A stretch of 64,000 nucleotides of DNA, taken from Oscheius sp. JU75. Lineage: Eukaryota; Nematoda; Chromadorea; Rhabditida; Rhabditidae. Both the position numbers and the translations under genes were made by a program. The stretch lies in contig JASJZC010000001.1 of the NCBI GenBank assembly GCA_037178855.1, positions 1,984,001 to 2,048,000 of the forward strand, given 5' to 3'. Below the pieces are notes generated by a model. It did not search any database and had not been told where the DNA came from. It saw nothing but the letters and a program-made list of their open reading frames with translations. Of this stretch, positions 22,819 to 34,119 are shown one piece after another. The first letter of the stretch is position 1, and each line of letters opens with the position of its first letter.

Positions 22819-25441
22819 ATGCTTAGCATCACTTTATTGAGTAGAAGTAGCTATGGCTCAGTATCCATTCGAAGATTCTCCGAACTTGCCGATATTTACG
22901 AGAAGAAGGTAGCACAGGACGAATTAAAAGAAGACGAGTATCAAGTTAGTATTCTTTTCGCTAATTTTTTCACTTTATCAATTCCAGAAGCGTGTGCTGA
23001 GCAATTTCACTAGATTACGAGAGGATTTGTTAAAATACGAGGTGCCAAAAAGTGCTCAAAACGTCCGAAAAGGCGGCTTCATTACGAGTCTCTTCGGCAT
23101 AGACAAGCCACAGAAACCGGTGAGATTTGGTGCCAATTTCCAACGTTCATCAAGAATTTCAGGATTTATCAGCCGTCCCGCGAGGAATTTACCTCTGGGG
23201 AACGGTCGGATGCGGCAAGACCATGCTCATGGACATGTTCTACGAGAGCTGTCCGTTCCTGGAGAAGAACCGCGTCCATTTCAATGACTTCATGCAAGGA
23301 GTTCACAGAGGTTTTTCCATACTTCTAGTCCCAAAATGATACAATTTCAGATATGCACAAGCTAAAAATAGAGCATACTGGCCCAAGAGGCAGCTTCGAT
23401 CCCGTTCCACAGATTGTCGACAATATTATGAGTAATACTAGGCTTTTGTGCTTCGACGAGTTTCAGGTAATTTTTCTTTACTTTTGAGACATATCTCGAA
23501 ATGGCAGGGAATGATAGTGTCAAAACACGGCAAAAAGTATAAATACCTCGCATTTCGAAGAGTAGAGGAAGCCTGCCGCATAGTAGAAGACGAGAAACTA
23601 GAATAACAGCAGTTTGGCTACTTTGCGTTGACAGGCGACAGCATAGACAGGACAAGAGTAATACCTCGCACGAAACAATTGCGGCTACTTTCAGGTCACA
23701 GACATTGCCGACGCGATGATCCTTAAGCGATTCTTCTCTCTGCTCTTCGACCGCGGTCTCGTTATGGTAGCCACCTCGAATCGTCCTCCAACAGACCTCT
23801 ACAAGAACGGACTTCAGCGGCATCAGTTTGTACCCTTCATCGATGTCTTGGGGGTAAAAAAATGGTTTTCCGATTCAAAAAAAAGTATTCAGAAACGCTG
23901 TGAGACAATAACCCTGGACTCTGGAAAGGACTATAGACGACTGTCGGGCTCAAGCAGTGACAAATTTTTCGTTCTCGGAGAATGTGATGCCGACGCGCAG
24001 TGTGATCTCGTTTTCAAGCAGCTCGCGGCCAAGGAAAATGACAGTAATTCGCCTTTTTCTCCCCCAAAATGTGTGTTTCCAGCTGTCAGAGCGAAAACCA
24101 TCAACGTGCTTGGCCGAAACGTGGTCGTGAAAAAGTGCTGTGGCCGGGTAGCGGACATTGACTTTGTCGACGTGTGCAAGTCGGCCAGCGGAGCGGCAGA
24201 CTATCTGACGCTGGCACGAGTCTTTCACACAATCATTCTGAGAAATATCCCAATTCTGAGGCAGGAAGACATCAGCGAGGCGAGACGACTTATCACACTC
24301 ATCGACACGTTTTATGATCAGAAGGTAAGGGTTTTGAGCGTGAAAACTCGACGATAAGTTTTTGACAATTTTTTTTCCCGCGCGTCTTTCTGATTTCCGC
24401 GCCGAATTCAAACAGGGTAACACCGTAGGCTCGCTTATTAGAAGAGGGTATGTACCATGACCGCTCTTCTAAGCACATTTACTGCCGCTCCAAATAAAGT
24501 GTGCAATTCGGATTATTCAAGCACCTGTTGAAACAGTCCGAGCTCCGATTGGGCCCCATATTTACAGTGTCGATATCTTCACCTTAGTATTCACAGCCAT
24601 ATGACCACCAGATATCATTAAGCAGATTCCAATTGAGCGCCTGGAAAAGGACAAATTTAAATAGATTTGATCGAACCCACGGACTGACCGACAAAAATAA
24701 ATGTCGCTCGTGTCTTCGGCAGCCTTGAAGCCACAGACACTAAGGTTGTCAATGCATTACAAGTTCATCTGCTCGATAGTCGTGATATAAATACCATGCT
24801 CCTTCTAGGTGGTGGTATGACCATGGGAATGCTTTGCAAGCAGGGTTGCTCTGACACCTCAGCCGCCACGTTTTCAAGGGAGCCAAAAGGGACTCTATCC
24901 AACATTTAGGATTTCAGAAAAGAGTTACGTTCTCTCGGTCAACACCCCACTACAAACTTGTCTATCAAACCAAAAAGATGTAATTTACCGCTTTTTCCGA
25001 CCAGTTGGGCGTGGATTTACAGTCCAGATGTAGAAGCCAGGCTTGGAAAATCACATTTTTGAACAAAGTGAAACTTTGACAAACAAAACCATCCGATTTT
25101 CAATCAAATCCTAAAAATCGCTTACAGGTCCGTCTCGTGGCCAGTGCCGCAGCTCCCATAGACAAAATCTTCCAAATGACGTCGGACAAGCCGGCGGAGC
25201 TGAGCGATTCTCAAAGAAAACTGATGGACGATCTGAATGTGTCGGCGGAGCATGTAAGTTTAAGGCTTTCTTTCAAAAATTTCCATGATTTTTCGTGTAA
25301 GAAAACGTGATTTTCCAGGAATCCATGCAGGCAAACGTCTTCAGCGGTGAGGAAGAGCTCTTTGCCTACGATAGGACTATTTCTCGGCTCTATGAGATGC
25401 GAACACCGATCTATTGGAGCTATAGACGACCCACAGACTAG
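22819..25441 (+). CDS. AFG1L: AFG1-like mitochondrial AAA ATPase (LACE1 family)
   Basis: Nine exons: 22819-22944, 22988-23119, 23163-23310, 23351-23466, 23695-23853, 23893-24043, 24083-24324, 25128-25253 and 25319-25441, 440 residues, with all phases closing. The N-terminus is basic and Ser/Arg-rich, like a mitochondrial targeting sequence. Walker A is GTVGCGKT at 99-106, Walker B is LLCFDEFQ at 167-174, and [18 protein letters not shown] is the expected sensor 1 and downstream family segment. The C-terminal part has [12 protein letters not shown] and ends in a short tail. AFG1 proteins are AAA-type ATPases of the inner membrane or matrix that help degrade or extract subunits such as those of cytochrome oxidase. 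All catalytic motifs look intact. The seventh intron (803 bp) carries repeats. Confidence 0.95.
24359..24437. repeat. Dispersed repeat, copy 2
   Basis: Shares with 14311-14391 the ordered words TTTTTGACAA, CCCG, TCTTTCTGATTT, GCGCC, AAACAG and GGCTCGCTT. It is at the start of the long AFG1L intron. Confidence 0.65.
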
Positions 25442-26435
25442 ACTTTTATCATTCTTCTTTTATTAACCGTGTCTTTCTCCCTCAGGAAGCTCTTTCCTCT
25501 CTGTAAGAATGCTAGATTTTATATTTTGTGCCTTGAGAAGCCAAGCTTCACTCCCTCGTAATCCATTTTTAGATAGTTCGCAATTTTACCGGTGTTTTAG
25601 AGATGTTATTCCATAAATCTTTACGTAATATGCGTTAATGTGCGTCGTATGTTTTACGGTGGGAGGAGCTAAACGCGCTCCAACGCGAGCAAAGCGTTCA
25701 GTCGGAGCGGCCAACTGGGCTACTTGCCAACTTTTTGACCTGGAATAAAAAGTTAATCCATTTTTCCTGCTTCTGGTTCGTTTCTTCAAACTTTTCTGAC
25801 CTCACTTGCAGAAAGTGAAAATTTTCAGTTTATCTTGCGCTTTGATAAACTTCTTCTCTAGCAGATCTAGTTTTTGCTTTGACTGCTTTGGATTTTTAGA
25901 AGATTCCTATGTTTCCTCTAATATAACGGCATCATTTTATAACACTTTTTTTCTAGTTTGTGAGAACAACTGTTTGGAGCCATTTCGCCAAGAAAACAAC
26001 CCAACAAAAATGTAAAAAAAGGAGGTGAGAAGGAGAGGAACATGCCGATGACTTGTTTTGAGAAAGTAATGAGCTCCCGTCAAACAGAATTTCAAATATT
26101 CAAATTTACAAAACTGGCGCGGATGCTAGATACCTCATCTCCGTTCTTGCAGCCGTTTCTTCCCTTTCCCCCCTTGACAATTTTCATATTTTTTCGTCTT
26201 CGCTTTAACAAAATCAAGGAAAAGCTTGTGCAGAGTCGGCAAACAAAAATATATCCCGTTTTACTCGTTTTTACCCAGTAGCAACTTTTATCCCTATGTG
26301 CCTATTCTAGATCTGAAATTCTCTTCCACCGCCTTAACCGATCATTTTCAGTTGAACTTACGTTTAGTTGCTCTTTCTGCCTCACTTTTCGATACTTTCC
26401 CAAAATCCCTCGTTCAGGCCGCTCAGATTGGGAGG
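25442..26435. other. Intergenic region AFG1L to DOT1
   Basis: 994 bp without a coding signal. A compact hairpin can be drawn at 25677-25708: GCTCC pairs with GGAGC and AACGC with GCGTT around a seven-base loop. A splice acceptor (TTCAG) ends at about 26416, 20 nt before the DOT1 ATG. Confidence 0.45.
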
Positions 26436-29400
26436 ATGGACCACCCTGAGGCCGTCAGAACACCGAGCACCTCGAGTGCCCACAGTGAGAGCAGCACGAA
26501 GGAGAAGTTCAAGCTGAAGAGCCCTCTCGGAGGCACGGACATCGAAGTCGAATGGGATCCGGAGCGCCCGCCGACAGAGAAAATCAACGTGCTTCTCTAC
26601 GTTATCCAGTAAATTCGGTTTTATTCCCATAAAAATTAAGTTTTCAAGGAATTTCGCCGAGAAGTTCACCTCCATACAGATCGCCTTGCAGAAGAACAAG
26701 GACAAGGAGGGCAATGACCGGCCGATCAGCCTCTATCTGCCGGATCCAAACAAGCCGCTCATTCCGAGCGATGAGACCGATGCGATATATGGGAGTACTT
26801 CTAAGGAGCGATATTACAACAAATTCAAGCGGATTCTGGAGGTTTACAACCAGTCAGTCAAGACTTTCAAGGACCTGGTACGTCTCTTTCGCTTTTTTGC
26901 AAGCTCGGAACCCTTTTTCCAGTGGTCTGGAGCGACGATGCACGAGGGAAAGTCCTGGTGCCAGGACCGCTGCGACCCCGCGCTTCTCACCTTCATCTGC
27001 AACATCACTTCCGCCTGGTAATTTAACATTTTTTCACCGAAACTCATTGATAAAACAGGGCCGTCCCAAACCAGAAGCCCCTGAACAACCACTACGCACC
27101 GTTCACGAGCGAGGTCTATGGCGAGACATCTCTGGAGCAGATGCAGCTGCTCATCGAGCAGCTCAACTTCAATGAGCATGACGTTTTTCTAGATCTGGGC
27201 TCCGGTATCGGCCATCTGGTGCTCTATGTCGCTGGTGGAACGAAGGTAAGCGCTTTTTCTGAAACTTTTGGGGGTTTTAGACAAAATTTTAGAAATAAAA
27301 ATGGCGAAGAAGGGCGAGAAAAAATATACAACGATATTTATGGATTCCCAAGCTCCAAACAAAGTCAAACCTTTTCAGAGTTCTAGCGAAACAGTTGGTG
27401 TATTGGTAAGAGACGCCACATTTAAACCAGACGACCCGGGTTCGATCTCCGTGGATCTTTTTGCAATTAGTTTTTTTTGGGAAGAATTAGACATGGAAAC
27501 GGTTCCCATGATGAGAAGTTGACAGGTTTACAAGATACTTAGCCCCAAAGGGACGATTGACTCTATGTACCGTTTTATTTTTCTCTAAACTGAACTAATT
27601 TGTCTATTTTTCAGGTAAAGAAGTCGATTGGGATCGAAGTGGCCAAATTCCCGGCGGAATGTGCGGACAAGATGAAGTTGGAATGGGTTCGGTTAGTCAT
27701 TCTATCTTTTCAACGGTCCCCTTCAATTTACAGCTGGATGAACCACTTCAAGAAGCGGTACACTAAGTTTGAGCTCCACCAGGGTGACTTCCTCTCCCCG
27801 AAATGGCAAGAGACGATAAACAGCGCGACGATCATCTTCATCAACAACTACGCCTTCCAGTCGGACCTCGAGCAGCGGATCAAGCAGGAAATTCTCAATA
27901 ATCTCAATACGGGCGTGCGGGTGATTTCGACGAAGCCCTACTGCGACGAGAAGGCCTCCTTGAGCATGACGAATAAGCGTCATGGGCACAGTATGAACAC
28001 CATCATGGACATGGTCAAGTTAAAGACAGTCCCGCATCCAGTCTCCTGGACCGGCAAGGTCGTCGACTACCATCTGCACACGATCAACCAGACGAAAGTG
28101 GGTCTTTTCCACTCTTTTCTTGATAGAAACACTTGCATACTCTCTAATTTTGGAGGGACATAGCTGCCAAATTTTTAGCTCGAGGGACTGTCAACTCGCG
28201 GATATCGTTGCGTAATGCAGCCCCTTTCCCCCACAACTTTTGATGTTTACTTCAAATAATAAGGAGGTCACGAGCAGACCAAGTCGCAGCTTTTTGAGCT
28301 CGGGAACAGCTGACAGAATCGAGCGGCTCTGCTCTAATAGGTGCTAAACTTTCCTAAGCCACCACTTAGCTGCTACTTTCCACCGAACGCTTACTTTTTA
28401 GTGGAGAAGTTAAAAAAACAAAGTATATAAAAATATACAAAAACTTTTGATGATAGCGCAGCTAATTTCGCTTAAAAACCCATGTTTTATCCAAAGTAAA
28501 CTAGAAAGAAACTTACTGTCTACTTACGGTTCGAAGAGAGGAGAAACCACTTGAAGTCTGTTGAAAGACGAGAGTAGTCCAGAGGAGTAACGTTCTATTG
28601 GGAGAAGTACTGTCGAACTGACTCCCTGGCTAGTCTGTCTTGCCAAGTCCTGTCAAGTTTTATCCGGACTTTTGTTATCAAAGACTCGCTCCAACTAGTC
28701 AGTTCGACTGTTCTTTTCTCCCAGGACGTTGTCATTTGCTCTTGTCTTCACTAATCTATTCGGCTTTGAACTGAGACCATTTCTACTACTTTTGGTAGCA
28801 TTCACAGCTTCTAGATGCCAACTTTCAGCTCCAAGAGTACTGGGACGCGAAGAAAAAGACCCCGAGTCAGGAGAGCAGTCGGCGACAGTCGTTGTCCAGC
28901 AAGAGCAGTGTTAGTAGTCGCGAGGGAAGCACTTTGGTATACTTTTTGCGTGGCTTCATCTCATGAATTAGTTTCAGAATGAGACGAAAAAGGAGCTCCC
29001 CATCAATCCGTTCAAGATAGCACCAGCGTCAGCAGACGATGACCTCGAGGGCGACATCTACGGGCCGACGACGCGGAAGAAGTGGAAGGAGCAGACGGGA
29101 GGAGAACCGAGCAAGAAGAGAAAGGTGAGTCTACTTTTAAAACTTAGTCATTGTTAGACATAGTTTTGTTGAGTTGAATCTATTTGCGTTCGTTGCGAGA
29201 CCCATTTGCTTCAGTAATTGAGCGTAATTTAGTGCTTATCGTTCTGATTTTTAGTGAAGTTTCTTTTTTTGTATTGTGCCCAAGTCTCAGAGTGTCTCTG
29301 GCTCTATGAAGCCCTCTGTTTGTGGCCTATTGCAGACACTAGAGATTTGGACTCTTGGACAGGACTTGGAAACTCGTTCCCGCCCGAACTCCAATTTTTC

Positions 29401-32400
29401 GTAAAGAGTCATTTTGTAAAGTTTGCAAGCTGGGTAACAATACGCAATCATATTAAGTGTTTTCGGTCTCTAAACAGTTTTAGTGCAAAAGTTGGTGTAT
29501 AAGAGGCGCCACATATTAACCAGACAACCCGGGTGATCCCCGTTTACAAACGCTATTTAGAGAAAGAAAAAGGCGCGGGAAAGTGTTCCAAGGTTACAAA
29601 ACGAGTTTATAAGAAAGGAGTCGATACTCAACCTTGTGGTGCATAATTTACTTATTCTCGATGGTTTTTACTTCTAAAGACAACAAACAATGCCTCATTT
29701 TGATTCAAATGGGTCTTGCAATAAAAATACATGATTGCGTATTCAAAACTTTTCCAGTTAAACAAGCTATAGATGCTACGATAGAGCAACCCTTATATCC
29801 TCTGTAGCCGCCTTTCACAGTAGTTCCTTTCAGGTAGACCGGGCCAAATCTATTCGCTATCAGTATAAGAGAGCTTGAACGCGCAGCCGTGTGTACAAAA
29901 AAGAGTAGTATTCCCTCCTTAATTTCCGTCTATTTTGTGTATGTTTTTCTCACTTAATTTGCGTCTATTTTGTGTCTTTCTCACCTCTTATTTCATCTCA
30001 TCCCATGTCAGACCCTGTAAGACAGGGTACTCTCTCTATTTAATCCCACTTTTCCTCCTGTTTGCCCCACCTATATTATATTCTATTTCTAAAACTAACT
30101 GAAGGAGAATAAATCCAGTTTTAAAATGATAGCCGAGAGGAACGGACAAAAAAACAGCCTCTACCGCTATTTTGCCTGATCATAAATCGAAAAAAGTCCG
30201 TGATTGCCTTCAGAAAAGGTCCAATGTCTTGAAATTGCGTTTAGGACAGTTTCATAACCAGAATCGGCCTTTTTTGAGAACTGGAAGCCTTTTGGTTCCT
30301 CTAAATGTTTTCTAGATTAGCCTGCAACGTTTAGAAGAACTTGATTTAGCACTTGGCTGCCTTTTTCAGTTATTCGGATACCACTTTATGCCAAAACCGC
30401 TGTCTATTAGGTGGCTGACCAAGAACATAACGTATTCTTCTCCAGCTTATAGAAAAAGATTGATTTCTCATTTTTTTTTTTAATTTTCACTGGCTAGAAA
30501 GCTGGCTTTTCCGGCAGAAACGTTCTAATAAACATTCCTTCTTTCCGAATCCGTACTTTTTCCTAATCTCGAGTGAAAGAGGCGTTCATCTATAGTCTGT
30601 GCAGCTGTGAAGTTGAAAACGCAGTTCTTTAGCCTCGTTCGTGGTGAGACACATTTTCACTGAAAACGGGCCCACCATGGAGCGTAATCTTATCTTTCAC
30701 GCTGGATCCAATTCAAAAAGAAATAAAAAGTGACGAGAAGTATGATATTGCGTTTCTATTGCAGGACCGTTTTCACTGAAAATGAGTCTCGCCATGAACA
30801 AGATTAAAGGTGTTTTCAACTTCCAAGCTGAGCAGACTTTAGTCTAGAAATCGTCGTATATCCAAACTTTAACTTTTGAAAATACGCAAAAGTTTGAAAA
30901 TCACCTTTTGAGCATGAAAATACGAGTGGACTTCAAGTGGTTTCATGAAAATTCATTCTAGAAATGTATTTTCTCCTTTGATATAGGTCCGTTGCTGACC
31001 GACAGACATTAGCGACCGAGCAGCAGTTATGGCTGCAAAGATTCCGCTTCGTATATGTCTCCATTTTATGGTTCTTTCCCTAACAGGCACTGCCCAAAAA
31101 CTGCTGAACACAGTATTTGACGAGATTTGTGTTCAGTTCCATAGTCATTTTCTCATATCTGACGCAGGATTTTGTCGCATGCTACACTATCAATTGACTG
31201 GAAATATAACCATCATTTCTTCGGTCAATAGACCGCGGAAAATCTGTATTCACATCGCCTTTCTCCACGTGGCTAGCCTCTAGATCTATCAAAACTCTCT
31301 CAAAATGTGGCCATTCCCGGTAGTTTCCGTCCTCCAAAATCCTCAAAGAGTACCCGAAAACTTGTAGACTTCGCCTGCCAGAGAAGCCTGGGATGCTCCG
31401 GACCGCGAGTACATGCCAGCAGGCAAAAAGTCCAAAACGCCAGCCTCGAAGCCGATCATCAGCGTGAAAAAGGAGAAGAAGGAAAGGGAGAAGAAGCCGA
31501 AGGTGGGAAAAGAACAAGAAAAGGGTCTGACGGAAATTTCCAGAAGAACAGACTCTCGGACGAAGCCGCCTCGACACTGGACACCTGGCACGAGCAGTCG
31601 AGTCATCACAGACCACTGGAACATGCGGGACCAGGTATTACAAAAATTGGACATTCGGATAGTTTACTTGTTCGATCGTGAGCCAAAAACTGGCATGTCT
31701 AGTGACCTGGATGCATAAATAACGGGATGTGTACATTGCGATAGATAGTGTTCGGTAAATAACAGTAATAATGGCATGTCAAGGATAGAAAATAGAAAAA
31801 CTACTCCAAAATTTATTTCAGGACTTCAAAAGATCAACCTCAAATCACCCAACAAGATCAAAAAGGAAGATCTGGGTGCGAATCAAGTCATCCTCAATCT
31901 CAACGATCCCATCGACAACTACGCATGTAAGCATACAGTAGCCACACAATTTTGTTCAAAATTTTCAGATAGTATTGTCACACTCTACCGCGACTACATC
32001 TCCAAATTGGGCACGGATGCCATGAAGCAGGAACTTATTAATGAGATCAACTTCCAGCAGGTGAGAAAACAGAAACAAGGAAGGAAACGAAGGAATTTAG
32101 CAAAAGAATAATCAGCTGAAGAGTCAGTTGGAGGCGAAGAAGAAGGAACACGATGTGGACATGGCCGGGACACTGGAGAACTTCAGGAAGAGACTGAATG
32201 AACTGGGAGTGCCCTCCACGGATAATCCGTCGGAGCTGCTGAATCAGTGAGTCCAGATTATATAATTTGTGACATTTGCACGGGAAATGTTGTGGCTTTG
32301 GTTGGGTATACACTTATGTGGATAGAGACAGGAGGTACTGAATACTAAGCCAGTGGTCAAGTGACACGGTCCCGAACAAGCCAGGGCAGACAGAACTGAA

Positions 32401-33814
32401 CACTAGGTCTCTCAACTGTTAGTAGTTAAGTAAGGGTCAATGTCAAGGTTTTGGAACGTGATAGTACATGTGCTCATGAGAGTAGGTACTGGATACTGAC
32501 CTAGTGGTCAACCCTCTCCTGAACAAGTCAGGGTGGACAGAACTGACTCGCTCTCACTACTGTTAGTAGTCAGGTGAGCCAATATTGGACATCTCACATC
32601 CAACAGTTTAAACAACAGATCCTGATCACAGAGGTAGTAGTCAATTGGGTCGGTCTGGTGGACAGATTTCCTGTTATGGAAAACCGTCTGGTAGTCAAAT
32701 GGATGTGACCAGACAATAAGGAATCAGGACAGGACTTTGAGAGACAGTCAGTCAAAGAGAAAGAGATTAGGAGATGTGTAGTCCGATACGCAGCTATTTT
32801 TCGAAACAAGCTGAGTATCGATGCCTGCTGCGACTACGAGTTGGTGCTCACTTTCGATATACACATCCCTAGTCTGTCTGAGGGCCGACTGGAGCAGAAA
32901 AGAAGCAAGAGAGTTAATGCTGCAAAAATAGTACCTCTCGCAGCATGAAGTTACCATAGTCTGGTCCTAACATCCCTTTGTTGTAATCCCTTTAAGTTTC
33001 CCCTTTGTGTTGTGAATCACGCTCGCATAAAAAAGACTCTATAGTCAAAAACTTTCAGCTCAAAACGAATAGTGGCGGACCATAAGGAACTCACACAGAG
33101 CGTCAGTCAGATTGAGGCTGAAGTGGCCCAGCTCTCGGGCAAGACCCGTACTGCCGTCCCCTACGGAGCTCATCTCCTTGAAAACATACACTGTCAGTTT
33201 TCCAGATAAGACAGAGACTCTCAGACTTTCAGTGCTGGACGATCTGGCGATTTGGGACCAGGAGAAGGGTAACATTCACAGCCAGTACATATCGAGGATC
33301 GCGATGGAGAACGGTCATCAGCCGCCGAAGGAACCCGAGCCGGAGATGATAAACGACGGTATCATGTCACCCACCGGGCCGAGACAGAGACGAGCGAAAC
33401 CGAGGAATGGACCAGGAGGCAGAAAGGGCAAACAAGAGGAAAACAGTGAGGAACTGGACCGGCAAGTTCAGGAGTTTGTCCAAGTGGTGAGTCACTGTCT
33501 CTGACACTGTCAACTTGCGCTTTCAGGCTCTTCACGTGGATCAGCAGGCGAAAGAGAGGGAAAGAAAAGCGCGAGCGGCTGCTGGTCCTTCGTCTGAAAA
33601 ACCATCCAAAAAGTCTGCTACAGGTAATTTCATGTCCGGCCAAAACTCAATAAGACTTTTAGGCATCCCTCATGAATCGAGTATACCTCGTAGCAGCTAC
33701 CCAGCTCCGTATAATGTAGAGATCGGACGAGCCGATACTTATCAGGGTAAGTGACAGTGACAGTGACTTACAGTTCCTCTTCCAGATAGTTCCCATCTCC
33801 CTACTTCAAACTAA
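26436..33814 (+). CDS. dot-1.1: DOT1-type histone H3 lysine-79 methyltransferase
   Basis: Eighteen exons with closing phases, 843 residues: 26436-26608, 26649-26877, 26923-27017, 27059-27245, 27615-27691, 27734-28097, 28829-28936, 28978-29124, 31368-31502, 31544-31634, 31822-31926, 31969-32060, 32116-32246, 33059-33192, 33233-33486, 33527-33623, 33663-33746 and 33786-33814. The catalytic domain (about 1-375) contains VYGETSLEQM, the SAM loop DLGSGIG (211-217), GIEV and the active-site NNYAF (291-295), then VSWTGK as in human DOT1L. DOT1 enzymes methylate H3K79 on nucleosomes without a SET domain. The rest is lysine-rich, with a segment STLDTWHEQ like human ALDALHAQ and coiled coils around 500-620. 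Exons hidden in the 2.2-kb intron 29125-31367 are possible. I assign the dot-1.1 name by similarity; worms have several dot-1 paralogues. Confidence 0.93.
27390..27452 (+). repeat. tRNA-derived SINE-like copy
   Basis: In a DOT1 intron. It has TTGGTGTATTGGTAAGAGAC (A-box-like arm) and GACCCGGGTTCGATCTCC (B box). It shares its left arm and middle with 29483-29542 and, inverted, with 15621-15662, so these three form one family. Confidence 0.65.
29187..29252 (+). repeat. Dispersed repeat (GCGAGAC...GAGCGTAATTTAG)
   Basis: TTCGTTGCGAGACCCATTTG followed by TTGAGCGTAATTTAGTGCTT. Related copies lie at about 30633-30700 in the same intron and at 58256-58312 in uba-2. Confidence 0.6.
29483..29542 (+). 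repeat. tRNA-derived SINE-like copy
   Basis: AAGTTGGTGTATAAGAGGCG followed by CCACATATTAACCAGACAAC and CCGGGTGATCCCCG. It is a diverged copy of 27390-27452 in another DOT1 intron. Confidence 0.6.
30633..30810 (+). repeat. Short direct repeat in the long DOT1 intron
   Basis: A unit with TTTTCACTGAAAA, a CCACCATGGA or CGCCATGAA core and a TAATCTTA or AGATTA end occurs at about 30655 and again at about 30770. The first copy also holds GGAGCGTAATCTTA, linking it to the 29187 and 58256 family. The 2.2-kb intron shows no convincing exon besides this. Confidence 0.5.
32331..32590 (+). repeat. Diverged tandem repeat, period about 151 bp
   Basis: Two head-to-tail units start GGAGGTACTG (32331) and GTAGGTACTG (32482). 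Both contain CAGTGGTCAA or TAGTGGTCAA, GAACAAG, CAGGG, GACAGAACTGA and CTGTTAGTAGT in that order. They lie in the 812-bp DOT1 intron 32247-33058. Confidence 0.7.
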
Positions 33815-34119
33815 GACTACCTCAGAAACATTTTATTAGGCGCCAACTGCTGTCTTTCCCGCTAGTCTTGTGCATCCCCCGTATGTAAATATGACCTCCC
33901 CAGCTATGATCTTCACTCTTCATCAAATGCCTCTTCAGTCAAATATTCTTCCGCAGTCCAATTTATAGCATTTTCTTGTTACCATTTAACGATACTCATT
34001 TGTTTCTTAAATGAAATTTTGCTTCTATTTTTTTGGTCGTTCTTTTCATGGTCCTTGATCCATAATACTGTGACTTACACAAGGAGATTAGCATAGAAAA
34101 TGTGTTAAGATGGTTTGAT
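33815..34119 (+). other. Intercistronic region DOT1 to proline-rich gene
   Basis: 305 bp between the DOT1 stop and the next start on the same strand. A short upstream ATG-GTT-TGA frame sits just before the assigned ATG. Spacing fits an operon pair, but no strong acceptor can be pointed to with certainty. Confidence 0.4.

Noticed and set aside
22819-22860. Upstream in-frame start for AFG1L at 22816
   Set aside because: It would not begin with ATG. The ATG at 22819 follows a good acceptor and gives a normal targeting sequence.
31413-31718. Unspliced 101-residue frame through 31503-31543
   Set aside because: Splicing out 41 nt with good sites gives a peptide that matches DOT1L (STLDTWHEQ region); the unspliced frame does not.
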